Positions 11,245 to 23,855 of a stretch of 64,000 bases of DNA are shown here, one piece after another. Position 1 is the first letter of the stretch. Every line of letters starts with the position of its first letter. Source of the DNA: Diadema setosum (taxonomy: Eukaryota > Echinodermata > Echinoidea > Diadematoida > Diadematidae); NCBI RefSeq assembly GCF_964275005.1, contig NC_092706.1, forward strand, positions 29,688,781 through 29,752,780, given 5' to 3'. The position numbers and the translations under genes are program-made. The notes beneath the pieces were generated by a model. That model was given only the letters and a program-made list of their open reading frames with translations. It had not been told where the DNA came from and did no database searches.

Positions 11245-11478
11245 TTACGTGTAGCTGACATGTGAGAGGTCAAGTCTGCAAAGAATTTGACTAACAGCTT
11301 TGCGAAGTAGCAGCGCTAATTGCCTATTGAATTGTGTATTCTGAGGAATTCCGAATGAAAGAACTCGGACGACACTATTCACGCCTTGTATCCGAGTAAA
11401 CCCGGCATCAACGAAGCCTTGAACAATGAAAGGTAACTTCCTGCTATCACGGGGTGGATAATCACGCAACCAGTACAA
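11245..11478 (-). CDS. Uncertain open frame inside the 5.4-kb element
   Basis: A 77-codon minus-strand frame (start MYWLRDYPPRDSRK) of balanced composition, unlike the A+T-driven frames around it. No catalytic motif, membrane segment, promoter or splice signal is evident. It could be a decayed transposon coding fragment or chance; its position inside the inverted termini is the only reason to record it. Confidence 0.2.
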   Translation of the reverse strand: MYWLRDYPPRDSRKLPFIVQGFVDAGFTRIQGVNSVVRVLSFGIPQNTQFNRQLALLLRKAVSQILCRLDLSHVSYT

Positions 11479-14400
11479 TTCTTTTTTTCGCTATTGATAG
11501 TAGAATTAGTGACGTAACGGAGCGACAGTGTTGGAGGATCGGCATTATGTCTGCTAATTTGTAAAAGATTTTTTCAGTCCCCTTTTGTGTTCAGAACCAC
11601 AGCCAGGGACGCCAACTTACTTTATCTCCTACAAGCTATCGTTACTATCTTAAAACGTGAATTTTATGAAAGGTTGAAAGTGATCGCGGAATCAGTTCTT
11701 CTGCGCGACACAAGGCTTTTATAATAGCATACCAAGCTTAAATCGTTTACCTGTATAGAAAGGGCGGGAATACACACTTATCGCAATCATCCGGATTTGG
11801 GAGTGATACACTCTACTATTTTTCTTCATCTTCCCCCCGACAAAGACCATGGTAATTCAAAACAAACAAGCGAACAAACAAACAGACAAACAAGCAGTTG
11901 CATTATATCAGAACGTACAAAATTATTGTGGTTCATGCATAGGTCATCTTTTGATGTAACTAGTCATTTGTTGTCGTTTTTATAGCGTGTCCTAATAAAT
12001 GCCTTTAGCGAAAACCCAACATAACTTCTATCAAGGAGGGAAGGGAACTTAAATTTAAATATAACATAGTTTATAGAAATCAGACATGTAAATAAGGCAA
12101 TCATATACATCCGCATGGCCGATTGTAATCTCTTACTTTGACTATTAAACATGATCGCCTGCATTTACGTGCTTTTTCTAATTTCTTGAACTTTGCCTCA
12201 TTTCTCTTTTATTTTACAGAATTGCTCGCAACGTTTAAAAATCGTAACGCAGTCCGCTTTCCCACAATTAAATGTTCCATTTGATTCGTCACTTATTGTT
12301 GGTCGGGTGACGACAAATGTTGGAAACTCGAGCGATGATACATGGCATTTTGTTTTGTTGGTTTTCGTCTCATTGCTCAAACGAATTTTGACTACGATTA
12401 CAGAGGTATCATCTACGAGACTTATCTGATGGTTTTTAGTACAGAAATGATCATCAATCAGCAAGGATTAATCAACAAGTCATGAATTCACTTCACCCAT
12501 CATGTCTAATCGAACTACGACATTGTTGAGGTAACCGCGCCTTTTTATTTTCATAGTTCAAACTAATTCTTGGCATAATCCAAACAAATAATTCTTTATA
12601 TAGTTTCTCAAAATGCTCAAAAGATGGCCATAGTCAAAACTTTCTACAAGGATTGCATACGGCAATCTTTACTGACCTAAACAAGTTTTCTAGATCAGTT
12701 CCCCCTATGACGATGATTTCGTTTGCGTTTCGAACTTGTACCGAACTACTTTCAAAACAGCTATTACCTTTATGGTTCGATTAATGAACCAGTCTTTTGA
12801 ATTCATAACCAACATTCGTAATCGTAACCATACAGTACCATAATACTGTCAATAACAGTTGGAAAATGTAAATGCTATAATAATAGCATGAAATAAATGA
12901 GTAACGATTATCTTCATACATTCTAATTCCTAAGTGATGGCGCTGCGATAATGACACATGGTTTGACTACTGCTTCAAGCAAATAAAAGGAAAAAGGAAT
13001 GGGATATACTTCTAATGATGATACCACCCCGTACAATGCATTCCACTGTATTTGGTAACATTTGGTTACGTTTCTTTGCGCTTTACGTACGGAAAATAAA
13101 AGGCAGATTGATTCCATTAACATGCTAACACACAACGCATTCAAAATGTTTTTTGAAATACAACGTGTACAATGTAATGTTTTAGTATACGTTTTGAAAC
13201 TTTGAATTTGCGAGTCCTTTGTAAAGTTATAAGGGTTGTTACATTATCAAGCAAAAATTAAAGTATATAGGGATTCGGATTTGCTCAGAAGACTAAAAAT
13301 GCTTTATATGGCGATCGCTCGCAACAGAGACAATCCGTTTCAGGAGATATACAATGTAATTCTGTTTTCATAAAATGAAAGAGAAACGTAAAGAAGTCAA
13401 CTATTTAACTTCATTTAGCTTTCTCACCAATTGAACTTGATTTGATCTGCCACGCATGATATCGCTGTATGTTCTATTAATTCTATCAAATTATTTGATT
13501 GGCGTGCTTGTTTTTTATGCGGACTATTACAGGTAAGTATAGTCACTAATTCATTGAAGTTCATAATATTTGTACGATTATGGCGTGTTAGTTGTTTTGT
13601 ATTTTCATTTTTATGATAATATCACGTGTGTATCTGATTCTGACCACGAAAATATGGCGACTATCTAAATGCGGAGTATGTACTGTAAAACTAATGTCTC
13701 CTGCCAGTATAGACAAACTCATTTCTAGTCTATCCCCGCTTGAAATGGAATTAAAAAAAAAAAAAAAAACGAAGTTCGACTTTCAGCAGATTTCAACCGT
13801 TTTGTATAGTGCCTGATACAATTATGATTGTATCTCATGGAAGAAAACTAGTCTCCTTGCCTGAACTTTAGCTGCTTCCTTTTCAAGCTTGCGGGAAAGA
13901 AATAGCTGAACATCAATCGCAATCATAAGGTGAGGCACATCCTTAAAAATAAACACAGGAGTACTGAGACATACTATTAAATAAAAACGGGCCTTTTATC
14001 ACTATTGGCAACACATGACATTGAAATGTTTGTTCGTTTGTTTGTTTGTTTGTTTTTTTTTTTGGGGGGGGGGGGTAATACAATTGAGTATTCTGAAGGT
14101 TTGTTAATCATACAATGAAATATGGTTCGCTATTAGCTTAGGTTCGCTAAAAAACAACAACAAACAACACACATGAAATGCGGTTCCTTTTCCGGTGTTT
14201 CCTTTACCCGAAAGTAATCAAGCAATCATTTATTTTAGTAAGGTTTGTGAATACAAAACGAAATGAGGAAGGCCTAACTATCAATTTAGAATGTATGTCA
14301 TTATAATTATCTATACTCAACTTCACAAATGCAGAAAGATTGTAAAATTGTAAAGATTGTAAATGTGATGTTAAAAAAAAGATAAGCTTAAGCTACAAGT

Positions 14401-14775
14401 TAACGAGTCTTTATATGCTATGGTATTACAAAAGTGACCGAGAATAAGAAGTATATTCATGATACAGTCATAATTATAAACCCAACGTGAAGCTGTCAGG
14501 CCTACATCAACCTTTGCTTCTGATACGTATAGTACGTGCAACATTGGCAAGCTTGATAAGCGATAATTCTGTGGACGCAACGCCTATAAAGGATATGTGC
14601 CTAATATGGCGGGAATTCAGAATGTTACGGCTGTATATAGCTGCAGCAGAACAGACGCGAAAGCAGTCTTTGATGTTCTGCAACATTACGACCATGTGCG
14701 TAATTTGAGGGTTTTTAGTACACGCAAAGAATACGATCTCAAAAGACGACTATCGTTAATTAACTTCATTTTGAA

Positions 14776-15082
14776 CCCCCGCCTACAATGGGTTCTCAGG
14801 TTCTATCTAGGTATTGGTACTTGCTAAACGCATCCTCTTTAGTTTCCATTGACAACAACTGCATGGGAGGAGAATGGAAGCAATCAACGCCCTCGCTAAA
14901 AGACGCTTCTCGTAAGACGCATTGCGTGCCCGCCTATGCTACAATAGGTACTCAGGTTCGATTTAGGTATTGGTACTTGCTAAACGCATCCTCTATAGTT
15001 TCCATTGACAACAACGTGGGAGGAGAATGGAAGCGATCAACGCTCTCGCTATAGACGCTTTTCGTAATACGCATTGCGTGCC
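14776..15082. repeat. 156-bp tandem duplication
   Basis: Two units with a period of about 156 bp (landmark GG.TCTCAGG at 14791 and GG.ACTCAGG at 14947) share TATTGGTACTTGCTAAACGC and end in GCATTGCGTGCC. They have diverged moderately. They lie near the right end of the 5.4-kb element. Confidence 0.8.
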
Positions 15083-15610
15083 TTTTTTCTTTCTACTGTT
15101 TCCTATTGTTTGTGAGTTAAAAACTTGCGGCAAACTACACCGCAGCCGACACACAACGCGTACCGACTCATTCATGCGGCGGCAGCGGCACGGACACAAA
15201 CGCACCGAAGTTTACATCGGACGACCGTATTGGTCAGAATCGTTAATGATAGACCTGTCCTGCGATTGGTTAATTATCTTACACACCCAAGCTATCGCCT
15301 TATACGGTAGTGCGTGCGATGGAGCGTAAACGCCGTCGCTAAGCAGGACTGTTGTATTGTTTCGTCCCGCGAAAGAAACAGGTTGTGAGCTTGAACCTAA
15401 CCTGAACTTTGAGAGCGATTTTCTCCGTTATTTAGAAAAAGGACTGACATCGTAAGCGTAGTTAATATTCGTTTTTGTGATCTACAGGGATGTCGAAATG
15501 AGTTGTATTACATATCAGTGTAAAGCTTAGAGTCTGTAGAATTCACATATAGGCATAACTACGATTTCATTTTTTGCGACTTTTGACTCATTCCGACGGA
15601 GCGCCACACA

Positions 15611-16156
15611 TATATATATGTATTATTACACATCTGCTTACATAATTATACACAAACAATTACATACTTAAAGCGAACATAAAACCTTTATTAGCAAATT
15701 AAGACCAATGATACACATGGTATGTGCCAGTACGTAATCAGAACAGTATTTTCCCCTAACATCAGGAAGGTGTATGAAAAAAAAAATGAACGAAAATATG
15801 CGGGCATTTGTAGTGCCGTATAGTTTGTAAACAATGATAATGGGAAAAAATATGCACGTAGACATTCTAGCGAGGTGACGTCAGATATTCATTGTCTTTT
15901 TAAATAAACAAATTAAAGAACATTCTTTAAGAGACAAATGCTCATGAAAAATCAAGATTTCTTTTTGTGCGAACGTCAGCATGCGCGACATCATCTTATC
16001 CACTGAATTGTGCGTTCTTTTGCAGAAGTCCTCTTGGGATTTTCTTTTTCTTTTTTCCCTAGAAGCAAAGTTATAACTATTTCCCAAATTGCTTTCTGTA
16101 AGCATAACTGCCATTGAAGTACAGTGCGTGATCGAAGCAATTCGATCACAGAAACA
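15611..16156. other. No recognisable gene
   Basis: A+T-rich spacer between the 5.4-kb element and the next MITE; nothing recognised. Confidence 0.4.
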
Positions 16157-16545
16157 TTAAAGGGATGGTACAGTATTGGTGGAGATGAGAATTGGGCTTT
16201 TAACTTTTTGCGAGAAACCAAGAAAACACTTATGACATATTACAGAGCGTACCATTTTAAGAGGAATTCAAAGTTTATTTGATGAAAATCTGGTTTGGAA
16301 TGACTGAAACATCCAAAAACAAAGTAAACCAAAGCGATCGTAATAAAGTGTGGGTCCCACACTTTATTAGAATCGCTCTTTTTTGGATATCTCAGCCATT
16401 TCAAAACCAATTTTCATCAAATAAACGTTGAATTCCTCATAGAATTGCATGCTCTTTAATATTTCATAAGAGGTTTCTCATTGTCTCACCAAAAATGTTA
16501 GAAATCTGAAATTAGGTCTCAACCAAAACTATACGATCCCTTTAA
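16157..16545. mobile_element. TTAA fold-back MITE, family A, copy 2
   Basis: Same termini (TTAAAGGGATGG / ATCCCTTTAA), TTAA flanks and central GTGGGTCCCAC palindrome as the copy at 890-1287. The two are close enough along their length to imply relatively recent spread. Confidence 0.88.
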
Positions 16546-17555
16546 ACCTAGAGGAACTGATTTACTTCAGAACTCCGTAGACGCAGCTTTTATTACACGT
16601 CCCTTGCAGTCCCATGTAGTTTGATACCACGCTGCCTCAAGAATTGACAATTCTAACGAGAGACGAAAGTTTTCCATAAAGTCACTCGTAAATTCTGACA
16701 GCAAATTTCACCTGCAGTATCGAATTGTAGATAAAAGAGCTACGCCTTGTGATGAATGCTGTCGATGGAAATTTCCCGTATTCGTAATCTAAACCGATTT
16801 TGTTTAAAGTACCAAGTCACAGTTTATTACGCTTCCTTTAAATAATGCGCCAGATATTCTTGGAACAGCCTACTCACGTTGTGTTCTTTGTTTAGTAAAA
16901 CGGAATCAAATTTTTCTTGCCACTCTTTCTTACCATGGCTTTTAGGGCGTAAGCAGCCAGTATAGCTTGTGCGCATGCGCAGCATGTGTTAAATGTTGAT
17001 TTAATGTAGTTACTTAGCAACCACTGTCGAGGAAGATACATTCGGTGCTCTTCCGCACATGTGGAGTATGGAAATCGTTCTCAACATTGTTATGAGCATC
17101 TTAGTTGTTTGTGGTAGAGTACAATAAAATCATCGTTATCATTGATGTTGTTGTTATTATCAGTATGATTTTTTTATTGCAGTGTTCTCTTTGTTTGTTT
17201 GTGTTTTTTTTTTCTTTGAACTTGTTCTTCATTTTCATTTGTTGGTGAAATGGCACATACACATGACGGCATTTGATGTTGGCCTATAGGTAATATTACC
17301 CTCAGGTGAGTGAATTCACTTGGAAGACAACCCCAAAATTGTATTATTCATTCATTAGTAAGAATGGAGAAAGGAAAGTGTCTGCTCTACATTCTATCAT
17401 CCAATAACAGAAAATTCACTGAAGTGGAAAGGGAATGGGGAATGATGAAAATTTATTAGGAAAATAGGAGGGAAATAGTGATAAAAAAAAAGAAACATAG
17501 TCTCACTACGTACCTTCCCCAGTCACTGCCAGTAATGGAATTTGTTTTGCAAATA

Positions 17556-17587
<32 letters not shown>

Positions 17588-17595
17588 CATATATA
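16546..17595. other. No recognisable gene; (TA)n tract at 3' end
   Basis: No exon or RNA gene seen. A (TA)n tract at about 17552-17595 precedes the next MITE. Confidence 0.4.
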
Positions 17596-17838
17596 GGGGT
17601 CGGTGTAATATAGTGCTAACCCACACTTTTGTTAAAATTGAGTTAAATGCATTTTCATGATCCTTACCCTTCACTCTAGCCTCCGTGAAAATATCATATT
17701 TGAATTCAACCAATAAGATGGTAAAAAATGCATGCATTCATGTTTTATTAATGTACAATGTATGGACTTTCCAAACATTCAACAGCGTTTATCTCAAAAT
17801 GACCATTGTGTGGGTTAGCACTATATTGCACCGACCCC
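17596..17838. mobile_element. 243-bp MITE inserted in a (TA)n tract
   Basis: The terminal inverted repeats begin GGGGTCGGTG and continue through TAGTGCTAACCCACAC, about 31 bp with one mismatch. TA microsatellite lies on both sides, so a TA target duplication is plausible but unprovable. No coding capacity. Confidence 0.85.
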
Positions 17839-17910
<72 letters not shown>

Positions 17911-17925
17911 CATATATATATCAGT
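17839..17925. repeat. (TA)n microsatellite
   Basis: Near-continuous TA repeat with rare CA interruptions. Similar tracts lie at 18918-18975 and 19578-19626. Confidence 0.95.
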
Positions 17926-18330
17926 TCAGTCCAGAATACAGACCAGGGAAGAGAAATGAGTTTTCAACAGCAATGGATTTTTTGTTGCTTTTTTTGTTGC
18001 TTTTTTAAAAGAAATTTAAATCAAGATGTTAGCTATAAACCTGTGGTTGACATTTTAAAAAAGTACTTTTATGTCATTTGATTTTCTAATAGGTAGACAT
18101 GAACCAAAATAAGATAAGTATATGGAATGCTTGGAAATCAATAACTATGTACTGATATATGAAATAAGTCACTACCCTCGATTTGTTTGGTACTGACTAT
18201 TCGTTGGCGATTTCTTTGAGAAATAAGGGCAATTCATGTCACATTCAATTGGTATTTGATTGATCAAGGTCTTATAAAAAGTAGAAGTCATGTGTTTTCC
18301 CATCAAGTTAATGTAATAGGTCCAGTGCTG

Positions 18331-18363
<33 letters not shown>

Positions 18364-18919
18364 GTTACGATCTTTATCGATTTAAAATGTCGAGGCACGG
18401 GGATATGATTTTTCTCCCCATTCTGTTTATTTCACTTTCACTCCTCATTCTTAATCCAAAGCAAACCTCACCTAAAAAGATAAAAATGTACATTTCAATT
18501 GAGTGCCTTCAGCCTCACGACAAGAGAGAAACGAAAAGCGAGAAAGGACTGCTCCATTTTAGTCACACGAGATGACAGTCCGGAAGGCCAAATCAATAAT
18601 CATGAAATAGGTTCTTCTGGCTTTAAAAAAGAACCTAGAATACAACCTACTGACAAATTGACCTCCGTCGTCTGATAAAATATGATGTTGGAGGAGGTCT
18701 CAAAAACAAGACAATAGTGAATTCCATGAGTTGATTCACAATTTGGGGAAAAAACTGGACATATCATAATGTCATAATACAATTCATATCTGCCTTGTTA
18801 TGTGACATAGAGGGAAAAAGAACGAACGCCTTGAAAAGAAAGCTTTATACTCTTTAAGCGTTATATTTTTTGAAGCTTTATACTCTTTGAACTTCACTTG
18901 CATTTGCTCCGTCATGTCA

Positions 18920-18975
<56 letters not shown>
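17926..18975. other. No recognisable gene; T-run and (TA)n
   Basis: Contains an approximately 30-bp T-run ending near 18360 and a (TA)n tract at 18918-18975. No exon identified. Confidence 0.4.
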
Positions 18976-18979
<4 letters not shown>

Positions 18980-19181
18980 ATAAAAACCTAAAATGGCATA
19001 GATCTATATAAACGCTTTATCCTGGCGAGGAAAGCGCATGTTTTAGAAATAAGACACCAAACAGGTTAGTGATGAAGAATGCGATGACTAACCTGTTTGG
19101 TGTCTTGTTTCTAAAACATGCGCTTTCCTCTCCAGGATAAAGCGTTTATATAGATCTATGCTATTTTAGGTTTTTATCACA
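18976..19181. repeat. Long palindrome, 95-bp arms
   Basis: Arms 18976-19070 and 19087-19181 are reverse complements with about three mismatches (92 of 95), separated by a 16-bp spacer. The outer end is TGTGATAAAAACC. The (TA)n tract abuts the left arm. A transcript would form a long hairpin. The element type is not recognised. Confidence 0.92.
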
Positions 19182-19345
19182 CGTAATATATGATTGCATA
19201 TACATATATTACGAAAAGACTAGAGTTAAACTGGTATTTCATCGTCCAGGCTTTCGTTCCTTTGAATGAACCGTCATCAGGGCTCCCTTGACATATAGGA
19301 CAATTCCTTAATCGGAACTCTTTTCATATAGAAACACATATAAAG
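19182..19345 (-). mobile_element. Possible Penelope-like element end with hammerhead-like core
   Basis: On the minus strand CTGATGA (about 19280-19274) is followed 18 nt later by GAAA (about 19255-19252), with a weak GTTC/GAAC stem between. CTGATGA..GAAA is the hammerhead ribozyme core found in the terminal repeats of Penelope-like retroelements. The flanking stems I and III are poor, so this is suggestive only. A short AT hairpin lies at 19182-19214. Confidence 0.25.
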
Positions 19346-19577
19346 GGAGAAAAATAAGAGAAACAACACTACACCAGCGCATTGTAACAGGAGAAAGATT
19401 CAGAGTGAAATATCGAGCCAATACCATGGAAAGAATGATTTGAATAACATGCATTCACTAAGACAAGCCATGCCATTTGAAATACTCGATTATGAGAAAT
19501 GTATATAGGACCTATTATATGACATATGATATACAAACTGATGTATATATAATATATATATGTGTGTATGTATATAT

Positions 19578-19630
<53 letters not shown>

Positions 19631-22357
19631 ATTTATAAACCTGTGGATAGAAGAAACAGGGAGCTGCAAGAGAAGGTAGATTTCAACATATATTTTACTG
19701 CCCAAGCTTTTGTAAACATTACTTAACGAGCAACAATTTCTTTCACGAGAGTAACAAATAATGAATAGAATTCTCATACAGTAGGCATAGTTATACTATA
19801 CTTGAATCTCAATGCGTTAACCTTTGTATACCTTAACTTCATTTACTTCTATAGTTTTTGACATGATGCTTGCAATGTGCTTTAAAACATTCAAGCTTTT
19901 TTATGTCTATTGTCTGTAAATCCTTTCATTATGCAAAATTATCAAAGTTTCAATAAGTTCACATGAAATCCATGAAAATAACAGAAGAACAAAACGAAAC
20001 ACATCGTTCTTCTAACAGTGCTCATGAGCGCTTAATAGCATGTTAGGGAGAAAACGAAAAATCCGTTGTATTTCCTAAAATCAAGTGGAAAACTGCCTTG
20101 CAGAACTAGTCATTCAAAATTGTATATCAAAATATGTGTATAAATGAGGAATACATTTGTACTACTTTCAAATTAACCTGTTTTGTTTATATGTTTGTTT
20201 GGTTAAGTACTATAAACATGATAAGAGCGGATAAAATCTTTTGAAGAATACTTCCTATAACTACTCTTATACCTTCTTGGAGGTAAATTTTGTTCCATTG
20301 AAGTGCTTCCAGATAAAGCGTGCAATATGAAAGGTTTCTTTTTTTTTTTTGCAAGAAAATTATCCAAACAGGTACCTGTTTGAATTTATAGAGTGCTACG
20401 TCAACAGTTTGCTTGCGATACACTGATAACAACGTTTTGAAAAAAAATATGTATATTGTACCAGTACCACATAATTATGTTCGAATGTGATACAACAGCG
20501 AGCGTCAAGGACAAAAATACCGTACCAAATATGCTAGGGGAAGTAATTATTTGCGACAAGTGAAGAAACTCCGAAAAGGCAAAAGGTTGTAGACGGAAAC
20601 GGTCAAATAAAAGAAAAGACAATAAATGAAAGTTGATATTGATAACGACTGCAGCAAAGGGTGAAAGATATTAGTGAAGAGGAAATTATCTTGGAAAGCA
20701 GTTCAAAGAAATATCCGGATATTGGAATTGGATGGTGGATCCTCAGTCATCGAAGGAACAGAATAGTTGTTCATCATTTCAATATGAACAGTTGGATCAT
20801 TGTTATCTGTCTCTATCACATTTTCACGAGATGAGACAGACAGATGCTGATTCAAAGGAGTAAAGTTAATAAGAATTTTTTGTTAATTAGCTAACTTCAT
20901 TTTCCTTCTTTGAAACATTGACAGTGACAAACAACAGGATGTAGGATTCTAAGATGGAGGCCATTCAAAATGTTTACCTATACCGCTCGAGCACGTGACA
21001 CTACATGAGGAATGTATTTAATTTTAGAACTTTGACTACTTTTCGTGTCATTCTTTTCTTCTCTCGAAACAAAGGTGAAAATACTCGAGTCTTCATTTCT
21101 ATTTATCTGTCATTTCTTATCAATCTCCCTTGCTATGCGGCTATCGGAATATGATTACAAGGGCCCATGAACTGCTTTTCTTTTATTCAAATTCTTGCCT
21201 TTTGTTACCCCACCATTTGAGTCTCTTAATCAATGATCCATTATTGAGAGTCATTACAATTCTACGATTGTACACTTTTGATTATGACAGAAGTAACTGT
21301 AGAAAATAGAAAACAGCTATAGCTAACAATGCTTGAATTACATTGATTTACAAATCTGCAAATCTGCCTTCGATGCCTACACACTCTTCATAGGCGAGGA
21401 AAATTCAAACACCTCATCGTAGTTAAAACTAATGACATACTTCTTCTTTTTTTTCTATGTAATCCCACTCACGATAGCGAACTTAATCTAATGAAATCTA
21501 CATAGGGGAGGACAGATACACAACATTAAGGACAATGTAAATTTATTCCTGCTCTCCATTTTGCAATAGCTCTACACAGGCAGAAATCATTTGGATAAGA
21601 TGCGTTTGTATAGTGCTATCTCTGCCTTCACTGAAACGCGAATGGCTTGTATACTCTATTGGTATTACAGACGCAAAGTTAAATGGAAACCATAATATAA
21701 GTTGCTAATTGGTTCACGCTCTATCCATTAGACCTGTCACGGTGTGCTGGAAAACATGGAGACTACTGCTATTATTTTTAACAACACATTCGGAACGTCA
21801 CGCGCGCTTTTTGATGAAGATTTTTTGAGCCATCTGTAGCATGGCACTCATTCCATTAGTGATGGTATAGATCGTCTGTTGAGAGAGCTACAAGATATCA
21901 ACACAATTTATAAATATAAGAGTAGACAGATCGAAAGCTGGTGACATATGTGCACAAACACATAACAGACACGTGATATTATACAATATATATATGTACA
22001 TATATACCATTTAAAAACGTTTTGTGTATTTAGATTTACAGAATACACACTTAAGTTTCTTGTATCACTACACTTTAAATATGCCCTTTTCACATTTGTT
22101 TTTATGAAAATCACAGATAAGATCAGCCCAATCAAAAATAAAGTAAAAGATGAAAAGAAAGATTTTGCAACTAATTTTTTTTTTGAGAATTATTTGACAA
22201 TTGATATGATTGTCCAAGATTGTCCCACTTCCTGTAACCATGGTAACAGTAAGACCGGTTGTGGACTTGCTTTGTGAGCGGGACCCATTAAACATTTTTG
22301 TGTGCTTTGAGCTCCGATTGGCAAGGGGGACCCCATTGCTTTGTACGTACTGTCCAA
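19346..22357. other. No recognisable gene
   Basis: A+T-rich DNA with a (TA)n tract at 19578-19626. No exon, RNA gene or shared repeat family was identified across about 3 kb. Confidence 0.4.
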
Positions 22358-22600
22358 CACTCTTAAAGCATCCGAGTCAGAACTGACCCGAAACTGGGTC
22401 CGTTGGGGTCATACACCGTTCTGGGTCAAAAATGACTTGGAATTTGGTCATGAAGACCCCGAATGGGGTCACCCTGACCCAATTCATGACTCTGAATGGG
22501 TCATATCTGACCCCATTCCTTGTCATTTCTGACCCGGAACGGTGTGTGACCCCAACGGACCCAGTTCCGGGTCAGTTCTGACTCGGATGTTTTAAGAGTT
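22358..22600. mobile_element. Fold-back MITE built from GGGTCA/TGACCC blocks
   Basis: Termini read ACTCTTAAA.CATCCGAG inward from both ends. The inverted similarity extends about 80 bp per arm and continues loosely to the centre. About ten GGGTCA/TGACCC or GGTCA-type hexamers occur in direct and inverted order. It has no coding capacity; the superfamily is not identified. Confidence 0.8.
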
Positions 22601-22622
22601 AAAGTCCCTTGCACAGTAGATG

Positions 22623-22997
22623 TTAAAGGCATATGACCATTTGCAGCAGAGACAAAAATCCAGCATTAGTGCTTCAAAATAGTTCTAAAATGTGAGTTAG
22701 GGATAGAAACAACCAATGTAAAAAATTGAACCGGTATAATCGATGTTAAGTATTGTTAAATGTAAAAAAAAAAAAAAATGAACAGTGGTTACAATAAAAA
22801 TGTTTCCAGACTAAACCGTCTACGGGTATGGTTTACTAAGAAAAATATTGATATCTCCTTATATCTAATACTTTACTGCAAAAATTGCATATGGTAGGAC
22901 GTTTTGTGATACAACTGACCTACACTTATGCATCAAATGTGATATCTTTAACATTTATCAAATCACTGTTCCCAAAGGTAAACAAGGCCTCTAAAGT
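22623..22997 (+). mobile_element. TTAAAGG MITE, family B, copy 1
   Basis: Begins TTAAAGGCATA; shared landmarks are GCATTAGTGCTTCAAAATAG, ACCGTCTAC and TGATACAACTGACCTAC. It ends near a degenerate CTCTAAAG. Same family as 23452-23820, 27925-28281 and 45373-46000. The TTAAAGG termini suggest the T2/Kolobok type. Confidence 0.8.
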
Positions 22998-23451
22998 GTC
23001 GGCTTCTTTTATCCAGAAAATCAAATCGTTACAGATACAAGCACGTGTGGTGAAAGTGTCAATAAGCAAATCACAGCTGTGGTAACTACTCGTAGTTAGG
23101 ATATGATTACTGCCAATCTAACATTTCAGTAATCGAGAACATTGATAAGTATACTATAACATAAGCATCAATTATTGCAATCCCCGTTGGTTCCTACCCC
23201 AATCTTTTCTTCATACGAAAGCAGAATTACTAGTAGGCTACTGGAACAATTGAGCATGCGAATCTTACTGCATGTACTGTGATAAAAACCAAATATGATG
23301 ATATATAGAATATTCACACAAGCCGGTCTTCGCATCATTCTTTTTTTTTTCAAGCAGTGTCATCAACTGCTTATTGAGACATTCGGTGAGTTTCAAAAAT
23401 CTTTTCGAAAGAAGCTTTGCAGTAGCACAGCTGGACTGTCATTAGGAAAGG

Positions 23452-23820
23452 GTTATAGGCATTATTTACCTTTTGCAGATGAAACAAAAACCCCAACTTT
23501 AGTGCATCAAAATAGTTCTAAGTGAGTTAGGGATTGAAACAACCAATGTAAAAAATGTCAATCAGTATAATCAGTGTTAAGTACTGTAAAATATACAAAA
23601 TGTTAACAATGGTTATAATAAAAGTGTTTCTAGACCAAACCGTCTACAGTTATGGCTTATTGAGAAAAACAGTGATATCTCCTAATATTTTAGGCTTTAT
23701 TGAAAAATAATTATGGTAGGATGTTTTGTGATACAACTGACCTACACATTGGCACCAAATGTGATAACTCGAATATTTCTTTTTTAAATCACTGCTCTCA
23801 ACGGTAAGCTGTACCTTTAA
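23452..23820 (+). mobile_element. TTAAAGG MITE, family B, copy 2, abutting the second GPCR
   Basis: Aligns with the copy at 22623 over its whole length and ends TACCTTTAA at 23820, only 35 bp from the stop codon of the minus-strand GPCR. On the minus strand it offers AATAAA at 23701-23696, so it may provide that gene's poly(A) signal. Confidence 0.82.
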
Positions 23821-23855
23821 GAAGGTGTTCACTGTGGGATCGAATGGCCAAGTCG

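Larger units (their letters stand above)
10168..15610. mobile_element. Putative 5.4-kb non-autonomous DNA transposon bounded by inverted termini
   Basis: The left end (10168-10203, TGTGTGGCGCTCCG then ..AATGAGTCA..AAGTCGCA) and the right end (15575-15610) are inverted copies matching at about 32 of 36 positions. Both ends abut TA-dinucleotide tracts, so the target duplication cannot be read. The interior has G+C-rich subterminal blocks (10380-10560, 15120-15360) and no long reading frame. A 77-codon minus frame at 11245-11478 looks coding-like but matches nothing I recognise. The alternative is two independent short elements of one family that happen to face each other. It shows none of the features of a Polinton. 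Confidence 0.5.

Noticed and set aside
10168-15610. Polinton or other virus-like element
   Set aside because: The termini are short, the interior has no long coding region, and no polymerase, integrase or structural-protein motif was recognised.
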